From the NCBI RefSeq assembly GCF_000001735.4, contig NC_003074.8:10416101-10480100 (forward strand): a stretch of DNA of 64,000 bases, in the 5' to 3' direction. The position numbers and the translations under genes are program-made. The DNA is from Arabidopsis thaliana. Taxonomy: Eukaryota > Streptophyta > Magnoliopsida > Brassicales > Brassicaceae. Position 1 is the stretch's first letter. The number at the start of each line of letters is the position of its first letter. Positions 1-11,200 of the stretch are shown here, in pieces. Under the pieces are notes generated by a model that searched no databases, was not told the DNA's origin, and saw nothing but the letters and a program-made list of their open reading frames with translations.

Positions 1-447
1 CTAGATATTGGCTTTTTCTTTTCTTGTTTGTCTTGCTTTCTGTTGTTCTTACTTTTCTTTTTTGGTCGGCCATTTTTCATTGTATTTGCCTTCGTGTTGG
101 TCCGATCAATGAGTAAACCCGATTACTGGAATAGGAATCTCACACGTGTTGACAACATACATGTTGGGCTGACCCGTTTTCGTTTGTGCTTATGACATCC
201 CAAACTCACATGACCCCAAAAAAATGGAAGAAGAATAAGAAAACAGTATATATGTATAAAAGAAGACGTAGAAAACATTTAAGACCAAGCAAAGAAGAAA
301 GGATTGCTTCAGTTTGTTCTCGTTCCTGACCAAAAACAAATCATAATTTTCAGAATTTCTAGGATACCGAAAAAATCACACCTCTACGAAAATGGTAGTG
401 TGTATATCTAATGATGTTATAATATTTGCAAATGAGAGGATAATTTG
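1..447. other. Intergenic, nothing recognised
   Basis: This A+T-rich spacer shows no open frame of gene quality, no RNA gene and no element end that I can recognise. It leads into the copy of the UVH3 upstream region that starts near 448. Confidence 0.5.
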
Positions 448-615
448 GAAATAACATTTAAGAAAACAAAACCCGGCCTTCTTAAAAAAAGACTATGGTA
501 TGGGCCAATATTGAGATTTAAGACGTTTTAGCTTATTATAGACCGGACGTTGACCCTTTGTAACCATCAAGCTCTAAATTAAGCCTGAGAGAGAGAAAAC
601 TAAGCCGTACAGCTC
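448..615 (+). repeat. Duplicate of the UVH3 upstream region
   Basis: This stretch aligns in the same orientation with about 7932-8120, directly upstream of UVH3. Shared landmarks in the same order are AAATAACATTT, the run ending AAAAAGACT, ATGGGCCAATATTGAGA, TTAGCT, ACCGG(A/G)CGTTG, TTGTA, and GCCTGAGA followed by a GAGAAAAC block. Similarity fades before the TATA box and does not reach the UVH3 coding region. I read it as a promoter-proximal fragment copied about 7.5 kb upstream; the copy is diverged by substitutions and small indels. Confidence 0.75.
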
Positions 616-766
616 TAGAGAAAGTGCCATTTTCTCCCTTTTTATCATATTCAGTTTTCTTTACTACTATCAAATTATGCTTATATTTGAAAATAGGTGT
701 TACTATCAAAAAATTTCAAAAACTTCTCTTAAAAGTTTCGGACAATTAGAACCATCTTTTTCTAAA

Positions 767-1571
767 TCATATATATGAAAGAAGGCTAACTCTCTCCCAC
801 AACTTGACACATCAGCACATGAGAGCTTGCCACCTAGACTTCATAAAAAGTAATACATAATTAGTAATTAATTCAACATAACAACTAAAATAGGAGGATA
901 TAATTAATCAGAACTTGAACCATCACTCTTTCTACATATTTTAATTCAATATATCCTCTTTTTATTTTAAGATCCACTTAAGTGGCTAAAGTGATCATAA
1001 AATCCAAACATGGTACACATATTCCTTGCCTAAACATTAGACGATTATTATGAAAGAAACTAAATGAATATGCAAATTAAATATATCTAAGCTTTTCGAG
1101 ATTTATGCTAAGAAAACAAGTAATTTGAAAGATGTTTGAGGAGCTATTCTTATACCTAATACGTAAGATATAAGATTATGACAAGAACTTAACTAAACTT
1201 TCCAAAAACATCAAGTTGAATATGCTTAGATTGAATATGCAGAAACATGGTTAATAAAGACATGTTATATTTTTAGTGTAAGAAATAAATTTTCTAAAAT
1301 TTCACCGTCTCACAATCTAAACATATAACCAAAACAACAAGGATATATAAATTTTAAAAAAACTGAAAATCTAAAACAACAATAAAAAACAACTCAAACA
1401 CATTCGGTTTTCAGATGAACTAATATAGTTGGACTTTTCAAAAACAATTAGAAAGCATATTTATGTTTCAAAATCGATGCATTCAACTTTACTTTATATG
1501 AATAGACATTCTATAAAACAATTTGTAAATAGTAATACATAAACCCGCACGTAGTGCGGCTACTCATCTAG
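767..1571 (+). mobile_element. Non-autonomous Helitron (ATREP-like)
   Basis: The 3' end is typical of a Helitron: a hairpin with arms CCGCAC and GTGCGG (1544-1558), then ten bases later a terminal CTAG (1568-1571) followed by T. The 5' end is less certain. A TC preceded by A lies at 767-768, about 20 bases ahead of an AACTCTCTCC block and TTGACACATCA, which resemble the 5' region of ATREP elements as I remember them. No Rep/helicase frame is present, so it would depend on an autonomous partner. The 3' end is firm; the 5' end could be off by tens of bases. Confidence 0.65.
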
Positions 1572-1805
1572 TACTGAATAATTCTTATTAATCAAGGAAA
1601 CTGGAGCCATAGTACAAAGCTAGACTACAAAGGAAGATACATGTCTTCAAAGAGAAAGATTAAATTATTTTCCTAGGAATATAACAAAATATTGAATAGT
1701 TCGACGGTTAGAAAATCACTTACAAGAAAAGAAAAAGAAAAAAGCCAAACCAAAGAGAATATGACTTAATGATCCAAAGTCCAAACGAAATTCAAGAGGT
1801 TGAAT

Positions 1806-3048
1806 TCAAAGTCTGCTAGGCACATTTCCCTCTGCCAAAACCCTTGCCATAATAGATTCTCGGACATCATTCAACTCTTCGTAGTTAGATACCTTCACAG
1901 GCAAGAAACTAAAAGCATCTGTCTTTTTCACTAAAGAAGTGAATGCATTCACAAATGCAGAAGGAACACAGCTGAGAATCCCTTGGTTCCACATATCATC
2001 TAGACGATGCAAGGATAAAATCTCCTTGTATGATGAATGGAAAGTTAGTTACCATCTCGGTGGGAAGAAACGCATAGATACTAGGAGGAAAGCTATCTCC
2101 AAGGGCAAGACGGTCTCCGAGTAGAAACACCAACGTTGTCAACAATTCCTCAACTTCGCCTCTCCTTCCCACACGGTTCTCATTTTTCACCGTTAACTTT
2201 TGCCTCCACATGTAGTAACTAACTGAATGTTTTTCCACAAGCTGAGAGATGTATCATGTACGACTCAGCATCAATGCTCTTCCTTGACACCAAATTAGTC
2301 TCGCTAACAATCCCGTGTGAGTTAACAATGCTGACCTTATCTTGGTAGTGGATCTTTGATAGAGAGGCGCTTGATCTTTGAAAGAAACAACAGAACCTCA
2401 GGATGAACATTGGAGAGTTGTTCTTTCACTGGCTTTACTTTGTCACTTTTCAAAGGCATGATTATTGTTGTGGTCGGAATAGCAGAACCAAAACCATTAA
2501 TCTTTTGAATATCGACCAGAGAAGGACGTTTCTCAACCCACTCAGGAACAATGTAGCCAAGGTTGCAATTGCGGTGCTAAGAGCAAACATGATTATGATT
2601 GGAAACACATATGAAAACGCTGGAGTACATGAAACCAAGCATAACAAGCATAACATTTTCCATAATTAAGATCAGCTTGATTCCTTGTTTTTGATATCTA
2701 CTGACTGTAGAGGATATATATGGTCTCGAATATTAGACTTGCATAAAGAACATCAGAAACTCAACTACACGTATATATTCACATGCAAACATATCTAACC
2801 AAACATTATAGAGGAAAACACGGACTCACAAATAGTATATGCACATAAAAACAAAGATAAATGTGGGTTAAAGAGATATATACTTACTTGGATAAGTTCC
2901 ATGAGGAAGTGAACATCCTTGGACTAGAGCTCAGCGGAGAGATTCTTCACAGCCTGATGAAGATCCTCCGTCAAAGGATTATAAGCTCTGCCAATTGAGA
3001 ACTTAGTCTCCCGGATTAGATCGATGTGTTGCTTTGTCGATTCCGCCA
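1806..3048 (-). pseudogene. Broken NOV/sacsin-like GHKL-ATPase gene
   Basis: On the minus strand an ATG at 3048 opens a frame beginning MAESTKQHIDLIRE and running to a splice donor near 2890 (CAA|GTAAGT). It contains an in-frame TAG where the family has Tyr (near AEL*SKDVHFLMELIQ). Downstream, family-like blocks occur in three frames: YIVPEWVEKRPSLVDI and VHPEVLLFLSKIK (about 2570-2370), KVSIVNSHGIV through DAESYMIHLSA (2350-2220), and YAFLPTEMVTNFPFII then WNQGILSCVPSAF (2080-1900). Frameshifts lie near 2360, 2230 and 2010. The ATP-binding part expected between exon 1 and 2580 is mostly missing. A TATA-like CTATTTAAAT (minus) lies about 75 bases upstream of the ATG. The family is the Arabidopsis HSP90-like-ATPase group related to NO VEIN; the exact parent is unknown. 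Confidence 0.8.
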
Positions 3049-4019
3049 TTTTTTCTACTTCCTTCTTTTCTTCTCTTTGTGAATGTTGTCATGTTGAACA
3101 AAAGAGAGAGTGTGGGAGGAATTTAAATAGAGACGGAGGGAAGATAAGACTTAGAAATTAAGGACTTGAAGGTTAACTTGATTGGCTAACCAAAAGACAA
3201 ATTAAATCTCTTGTTATATAGTATAAAGTTACTAGAAAATTAAGTTATGCAACTTGGTAAATCTTAAGTTTTAAAGAGAGGAAAATGACTTCGTAAATCT
3301 AGAATACGTTGCTTGTTAGAATGTGTGTTCAACGTATAAAGTAAGTAGTGTGAAGGATAGTTTTTTGCATGCATTTTTCCAAGTTTTTGTTATTAATAGA
3401 ATACGTTGAACACACAATTCACCATAAACACATGATTTCAATCTATCAAGCCTTCTTCCGTCAATTGATCTTTTAAGTTCCAATTAATTACACCAGCATC
3501 TATATGACCAATCACAACTTACCCAAAACATAGCTTCTCTAATCCTCTTAGAACATCCAATGAAACTCTACCCATACTCCCTCAGTTTTTATTATTTGAT
3601 ATTTGAAAAGCAATTTTTTGACAATAAATTAAAAGATTTTTTTTTTTTCAATATCTATATGATATTTTCAACTTCAGTGTAAAATTACTAGTATTTTTAT
3701 TGATTTTGACGATTATTTTATTATTGGTTGACCGTATTCTAAAAAATAATAAATGATATTTTAGAGGAAGGAGTATTTTATATTATGCAGATTCGTAAGC
3801 AAAAACTTTAAATATATAACATAAAAACAAAGGGAGTATTTTTCCACTGTTTTCTAAGGAAGAAAAAATTATAGCGCAACAAAATTTTTGAAGACTTCTA
3901 AAATAAGTTCTAGGCGGCGAATTGTTATCCACTATACCGTTTTTAAACTGTAAGTTTAATAATTAAGGTTTGAGTTATTTTGGTGTATGTTTTATATATA
4001 TTAAAAGATGTTAATTAAT
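3049..4019. other. Intergenic spacer, no gene seen
   Basis: The part near 3121-3130 probably served as TATA region for the minus-strand pseudogene. The rest is A+T-rich without recognisable coding or RNA features. A motif AGAATACGTTG(A/C) occurs at about 3301 and again at 3399, but nothing else supports an element boundary. Confidence 0.4.
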
Positions 4020-4440
4020 TTTCATAGTATATGGACTTGGTGAATGCTGATATGGATCTGAATGATCTTGGTCTACATGTGTTACAGCGGCGTGTGGTAT
4101 GCTCTCATAAAGTGATGATTTCTTTTGTCTTGTTTACTCTGTAAATATTCAGAGTCATACATTTTGCAAAGTGGTTGAGTGTGCATTGTATTACCCACTG
4201 GCTGCTGGATCTTCCTGTTAACCTTCATCCAACTAGGTTCTTATCTCGCATTCATTCAGTTGCTTGCTATCTTCTTCATCCATTGAACTTGCTCAACATT
4301 CGAATCGCTCACCTCATTAGCCTCGTTTTAGACATCAACGAATCACTTTCTCATGATGTTCCAGCTTACAAAGATTACCGAACGGTTAGAGAGCTCGAGA
4401 ACGAGTGTATGGCGGTGCGCCTTACAAGTTCTTAGTGGTC
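4020..4440 (+). other. Unrecognised possible gene relic
   Basis: Base composition rises here compared with the flanks. One plus-strand frame stays open from about 4148 to 4435, reading HWLLDLPVNLHP early and AYKDYRTVRELENE late, but it has no ATG start and no family that I recognise. Splice-like sites are not obvious. It could be a decayed exon or a non-coding transcript; I would not call it a gene. Confidence 0.25.
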
Positions 4441-7400
4441 GAATTTACTGGGTATATCTCTAGAGTGAGATCTAAAGCTCTTTGTTTTTAAGAATATATT
4501 TATTTTTAAATGAACTTTCTACGCTTTGTTTGAATTTATTGTCATAGTTCATAGTTGACATTTTGTTTCTTAGAAGATTGTATTAAAATTTTACTTTATA
4601 GAGTTCATTTGCTCCTTTAAATCAATTAAAGAAACCCAATAACTAGAATTTTCATGGGAAGATAATCAACCATGAATCACGTAAATACAAAATTTAGACT
4701 ATCACCTTTTATAGCCAAATAATCATTCACCAAAATCTGAACATATGATTAACTAACAATGCAAGTGTCTCGCCTAAATAATATAGATATAATCTACATT
4801 ATTCATCCCAAGGTATTGAGTATCTTTCTATTAGGAAATATCCATATTATTAAATTTGGTTAAGGTAAGTATAAGATATTGTTTTTAGTGTAAGTAAATA
4901 TTTTTTTTTTATATCTAATATTGCCGCATACTAAGTTTTTGGACAAATATAACACTCAAAATTTTTTTGGACAAAAATAACACTCAAATGAAATATATTT
5001 TTTTAAATTAATAATTACAAAATATAATAAATATGGTAATTTAGTGAATTTGGTTTGGCGGGAAAATTTTGAAGGACATTTTGGTGAATTTTTTTATTTT
5101 TTATTCAGTATATCCTTCTTGAATTTGGTGATTTTTGTTTCTTTTTAATATGATTTTTTAATTTATTTAAATTTAAATCAGTTTTATTATTTATTCTGAT
5201 TTTCCAATTAATAAAGAAGTAAAATAAAAAATCATCATCTTCGACTATTCATCGTCCGACCACTAACATTTTAGATTTTTATTCAGTACTTTGTATCTAT
5301 TCACCATTTTTTTTATTGCAATTGTTATTATAAGATCCCAGTTATCCATTGGAAAGAGAGATAACACTACCATAGAAAGAAATCTTAATTCGAACGAATC
5401 TTGCTAAGATTGGAATTTTTGTTTTTGTTTTTGAACCACATAAATATTGCAATTTCTAAGGCATAATATTTAAGAGATCTTTGCTCCAACTCTAAACAAG
5501 AATTAGCCGTAAAAACCATACTCATTCCTTTATGCTCTATATAAGAGAAGGTAACCATCTCACATAATCATAACTCAACTAACTTTTTATTGTTCTCAAA
5601 TTGATGTTTATATGGATCAATCCATACTAATCCAAAATCCATGGATAAAAAGAGTGGAACTTTTGGATATTGGTAGATAGGATTTGATGAGTTTCATGAA
5701 TTAGATTGAAATAGGTTGGGTTATAATGGATTAGTGGATTATCCATAACCAACCCAATAGAGTGTAAACCATATATAACATAATTAAATATCTAAACCGA
5801 TTTAGTAAAGCGAAACAAAATATTCTAAATCAAATTTGTACACTCATATGACGGTTGATTTGATGATGGTGATGGTAATTAAACATGAGAACAGTCCTTG
5901 ATAACATGCTAAATAGAACATGCTTAAATCGAACATGAGAATATGCTTATTGAAGATTATGACACTCGGTTTGATGGTTAATTCGATGTGATGGTGATGA
6001 TGATTATGATGATGATGGTTATTAATTAAGTATTAATTATTTAAATTGTAATAAGAATATACAATCCATTAATTTAAATGAGTTATGGTCTTACGAATTA
6101 ATCCAAACTATTTGCTAATTGAGTTGGTTGGTCTCCCTAACTCCATATGAGATATATGAGTTGGTTTGATTTGGTTTAACTAATTTGACACCTCTACTTT
6201 CATATGATCTTATATCACAATTATCAATCATTGCTAATAGTTAGGTTATGAGTTCCACCAAATCAATAGGTAAAAAAGTATCTCTTATGATTTTGATTAA
6301 TACTTTGCTGTAAATATTGATCGGTGTATTAACTAATTTGTATTTGCAACCGTATACATTGCAAGAAATGTTGGAACAATTTGCGAGAAAAGTCTAACAG
6401 TTTACACAGCGCAGAAGTAATAAAGTCATTACATGGAAGCAATATTGGTGAAATGCTTAATGATTATGAATAGTGATGTATATAAAAATCCTCCTTTTTT
6501 TTTATAAGTCTTTTTCTAAGATTTATCTTTTCATCTCATCCTAACAATTTTGTATTAAAATTCTACTATCATCAGATACTCGAGAAGATGTATTTGGGAA
6601 GTTATTGCTGCTCTATTTCGAGGTAAATTCTTGGACTTAATAATACTTCTGGTTATACTCGAGACAATTACCATACTAATTGGTAATTTAATTTTCATAT
6701 TATTGATTTCAGTGTAATAATATATTTTGGTTGACCTTTGTAATCTAACATTTCAATTTAATATTAATTGTTTGATTTATTTACTCTCCACTTGGATTAT
6801 ATGTGTATCTTAAGTCTTAACGTAAAAATTGTCATTTCATTGATCAATTGTTTTTCTTGCTATGAAGGAGTGTTTACATACAAGTAAAGTAGTTCAATCA
6901 ATTCGTTAATTTGAATTTTCTCTCTAACTTGAAATTGATGGGTTTTTTTTGGGGAATTTTTATATCAGTTTTAAGTGAAGGTCACTATAATTTCAAAAAT
7001 CAGAAAATTCAACGCCTTCAATGTTTAACTTTGTTTATAAACTATTTTGTCAAGAAAACAAAATTTTATTTGTTAACAAACATCTTATTTGTCAAACATA
7101 AGTTAGATATGTTTTATGTTTTTGGGTTGGACTACCAATGTTTCTTATTTTGTTCTTTTATCTACTCATCAAGTTAATCCAAATTAGTACTATTTTAATT
7201 TGATCAAAAAGAAAAATAAAATCCATATTTTCAAAAAGCTCCTTAATATATCATATCGAAAATGAGTTAGAATCAATATGAATATATATTAGATAAATAT
7301 AAAACATAATTATTCTAACTTAAAATTGATGTAATATTCATAGTTAGATGGAAAATAAATAAAGAAAAATTATTTTAGTTAAATTATAAGAAAAAGTGAT

Positions 7401-7555
7401 AATTGTACTAATGATATATATATATATATATATATAAATGAGAAGGATTGTATAAACTTTATGTCACATATTTAATATTCTATATTCTAATGGTTTATGT
7501 TATTTTTTATTCATTATGTATATATACACACTCTGTTTACCAAAATCCTATAATG
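4441..7555. other. Long A+T-rich intergenic region
   Basis: No gene is visible. Local features are a doubled phrase TTGGACAAA(T/A)ATAACACTCAAA at about 4938-4988 with a GGCGGGAAAA block near 5056, both common at ends of non-TIR Mutator-like elements in Arabidopsis; GAT/GATG trinucleotide-rich stretches around 5850-6030; and an (AT)n tract at about 7413-7434. I could not pair element ends. Confidence 0.4.
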
Positions 7556-7561
7556 TTAATG

Positions 7562-7640
7562 TAGCTAAATGGTTGAGTGTCTCTTATGAATCCAAAAAGT
7601 CAGATGTTTGATTCCCCTTGATCACAAATTTTGCTTCTTA
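7562..7640 (+). mobile_element. tRNA-derived SINE relic
   Basis: An A-box-like TAGCTAAATGG (7562-7572) and a B-box-like TGTTTGATTCC (7605-7615) are spaced as in a tRNA promoter, but the segment cannot fold as a complete tRNA (no matching acceptor arm). It resembles the head of a plant SINE. No poly(A) tail or target duplication is clear, so it is probably an old truncated copy. Confidence 0.5.
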
Positions 7641-7931
7641 TTTTCTAATGTCTAGAATGACGTCATTTTGATTTTACGGAGATTCTAACGGAAAGATAAT
7701 TCCGTGATTGACATATCCTAAATGGCCAAGTCAATGAAAGTATGAAACTTGATTATTTTTTTCAAAAGTCAAACTAAATTTTAGGATTTAAATGTCTTCT
7801 TGAAAGTTCATGTTTTTTCATCTCAAATTTAAAAGTTTGGGTTTTTTTCGACATTTTCCAACAAAAAATAATATTTTCTCTTGTTTCTTTATTTGTTTTC
7901 AGAAAAATTGGTATGTAGCTAATTTGTCTCT

Positions 7932-8120
7932 TCAAAATAACATTTTTTAAAAAAGGAAAACAAGGCCTTAGACTTTGGGCCTTTCTTAAGAAAAAGACTT
8001 TAGAATGGGCCAATATTGAGACAGTGTACTTAGCTCATAAACCGGGCGTTGTTGACTCCTTGTACATATAACCGTCGTGTTTTAATATACGCCTGAGAAC
8101 GAGAAAACGACGTCGTATAA
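7932..8120 (+). promoter_or_regulatory. UVH3 upstream region, duplicated at 448-615
   Basis: This is the proximal upstream sequence of UVH3 and the counterpart of the copy at 448-615. It contains TGGGCC (8008-8013) and GGGCC/AGGCC-like motifs of the kind common in Arabidopsis housekeeping promoters, and GACGTC at 8109-8114. The role of these motifs is inferred. Confidence 0.5.
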
Positions 8121-8148
8121 ATTCAAACCGCCGTCGATCGTCACTACG

Positions 8149-8157
8149 TATATAAAG
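8149..8157 (+). promoter_or_regulatory. TATA box of UVH3
   Basis: TATATAAAG lies 72 bases upstream of the UVH3 ATG, placing transcription start around 8180. It is the only good TATA match close to the gene. Confidence 0.6.
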
Positions 8158-8220
8158 GGCTTTTAATTACACGGCGAAGTCTCTCTGTTCTCAAGAAATT
8201 AAGAAACTGAGAAAAAAAAA

Positions 8221-11200
8221 ATGGGAGTACAAGGTCTTTGGGAGCTTCTTGCTCCTGTTGGTCGCCGTGTCTCCGTAGAAACCCTAGCCAACAAACGATT
8301 AGCCATCGGTAAACAAATCTCCGGCGATCAACTTCAATTGTATTGTATTATTTTTCCGGCTTCTTCTTCATCGTTCGAATTTGCAGATGCGAGTATATGG
8401 ATGGTACAATTTATCAAAGCGATGCGTGACGAGAAGGGAGATATGGTTCAGAATGCACACTTGATCGGGTTTTTTCGAAGGATTTGTAAGCTTTTGTTTC
8501 TAAGGACTAAACCGATCTTCGTCTTTGATGGAGCTACTCCGGCATTGAAACGTCGTACTGTTATTGCTCGCCGTCGTCAACGTGAGAACGCTCAGACTAA
8601 AATCCGGAAGACTGCTGAGAAATTGCTGCTTAATAGGGTTTGTTTAGTCTCGATTTGGTGTGGTTGGTTATAATTAGCAAGTTTTTGTGAGGTTTTGAGT
8701 TGGTTTTGGGATTTTTGTTGTTGTAGCTTAAGGATATTAGGCTTAAGGAACAAGCTAAAGATATTAAGAATCAGAGATTGAAGCAGGATGATAGTGATAG
8801 AGTGAAGAAACGTGTGTCTTCTGATTCTGTGGAAGATAATTTGCGAGTTCCTGTGGAGGAAGATGATGTAGGGGCGAGTTTTTTTCAGGAGGAGAAGCTA
8901 GATGAAGTGTAAGCTGTTAAATTTTTGTTGTTTTTTAACCGTGAATTTCAGTTTTGTTGGTGGAATTTGCTTTAATGAGCTTAGTTGTTGTAGATCTCAA
9001 GCATCTTTGGTGGGAGAGACTGGTGTTGATGATGTTGTCAAAGAGTCCGTGGTAAGTGAATACTAAAACATTGAATTGCAAAGAAATACATTAGATGGTG
9101 TTGTTGGACTGACTTAGGTGAATTGTGTTACTAAGTATCCACTTCATTCCTTTTTTGTTCATTAGTTGGGATTTGTTGGCACAGACCAACTCCAAATAAT
9201 TTGATGCTAATTGTGCATGTCTGTCATAGTTGATATTCTTTTTGTTCCATTTTATGCCATTAGTCATGCATCTTGCGGTAATGAATCAGAAGCTGGGAAA
9301 TCTATTTGACGCTGTGTTGTTGTGATGTCTTACCTGTTATTTATTTGCTTTCACATGCCCTTCCTTAGTCATGGTATTTTTATGTTCAATCCTTAATATG
9401 TCAATTCTTTTACTGTCATTCTTTCTTCAGTAATTTGTAAATGATTTTTTTTGTTGAGATTTATATAACGACTATGATTTGTTTGTTGGTGATTCGCAGA
9501 AGGATGATCCCAAGGGAAAGGGAGTTTTGTTGGATGGGGATGACCTAGATAATCTTGTACAGGATTCCTCAGTACAGGGGAAGGATTATCAGGAAAAGTT
9601 GGATGAGATGTAAGAAGAGTAATTGAGATATTGATTGAGGATGTTTATTTGATTGAAGAGTAATTTCGTGTTTTCCTGTCTTGGTGTAATATAGGTTGGC
9701 GGCATCCCTTGCAGCTGAAGAAGAACGAAACTTTACTAGCAAAGCATCGACTTCAGCTGCAGCAATCCCGTCAGAGGAGGATGAGGAAGAAGACAGCGAC
9801 GGAGATGAGGAAATTTTATTGGTAATATGTGGTCTTCGTACTACATCTTTCTCTTGTTTTATTTATTGTTGCTTAAGTTACAGATATTCAGGGGATATAA
9901 ATTGGTTATGTTGAAGATACTTTAGTTAAGCAATCAACACCACTTGTCAACTTGTCTGCTCCTCTTTCTGCAAAGGGAAAAATTGCTTATTCTGGATGAA
10001 ATCCTCATTTGCTTAGTAAAGAATCATGATAATGTCTTTGGAATTATGTGTCGTTTTTTCGTCTTTATTAAGGAGTTATCTGATACTTTACCATCCTCAT
10101 CTGCTAATAAGATTTTGTCTACCTTTCTAGCCAGTAATGGATGGGAATATCGACCCAGCTGTTCTGGCTTCTCTCCCTCCATCCATGCAACTTGATCTCC
10201 TTGCTCAGGTAATTAACTATATTTACACCATATCTTTGCAGCATGTTAAATTTCATGGACGTTTCAGATTATTTAATAATGTCTTTACTTGTAGATGAGA
10301 GAAAAATTGATGGCAGAAAACCGGCAAAAGTACCAAAAGGTCAAGAAGGTGAGTTACATAAATCACTGGCTCATTCTTGGTCCAGTTATGTATTTGAATC
10401 TCTATGTATAAGGAGACGCGGAACACTGACTATGGAAGTAATTATGTATAGGCCCCTGAAAAGTTTTCTGAATTGCAAATAGAAGCATATCTTAAAACTG
10501 TAGCCTTCCGTCGCGAAATAAATGAAGTTCAGAGATCTGCTGGTGGAAGGGCTGTTGGTGGAGTTCAAACTTCTAGGATAGCTTCGGAAGCAAACAGAGA
10601 GTTTATATTCTCGTCTTCTTTTGCTGGTGATAAAGAGTGAGTTTCAGTTTGAAGTCTTATTAAAGAATAAGGTTCTTTCTAAAGTGAAAATAACTGATAT
10701 ATTTAATTTGTTCTAGAGTACTGGCATCTGCCAGAGAAGGAAGAAATGATGAAAATCAAAAGAAAACGTCACAACAGTCTTTGCCAGTCTCCGTCAAGAA
10801 TGCTTCCCCGCTGAAAAAATCAGATGCTACCATTGAGTTGGATAGAGATGAACCTAAAAATCCTGATGAAAATATTGAAGTATATATAGATGAAAGGGGA
10901 CGTTTTAGAATAAGGAACAGACACATGGGAATCCAAATGACACGTGATATCCAGAGGAACTTACATTTGATGAAAGAAAAGGAGAGAACAGCTTCTGGTT
11001 CTATGGCTAAGAATGATGAAACATTCAGCGCCTGGGAGAACTTTCCTACTGAGGACCAATTTCTTGAAAAATCACCTGTTGAGAAAGATGTTGTGGACCT
11101 GGAGATCCAGAATGATGATTCCATGCTGCATCCTCCATCTTCCATAGAGATATCATTTGACCATGATGGTGGTGGAAAAGATCTCAATGATGAAGATGAT

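Noticed and set aside
4175..4435. 87-codon frame as a gene
   Set aside because: No ATG start, no recognised family and no splice support; kept only as a possible relic.
7413..7434. (AT)n tract as a regulatory site
   Set aside because: A plain microsatellite with no supporting context.
7562..7640. tRNA gene candidate from A and B boxes
   Set aside because: No acceptor stem or complete cloverleaf can be formed. The same applies to the boxes at 43255 and 61376, which fit SINEs better.
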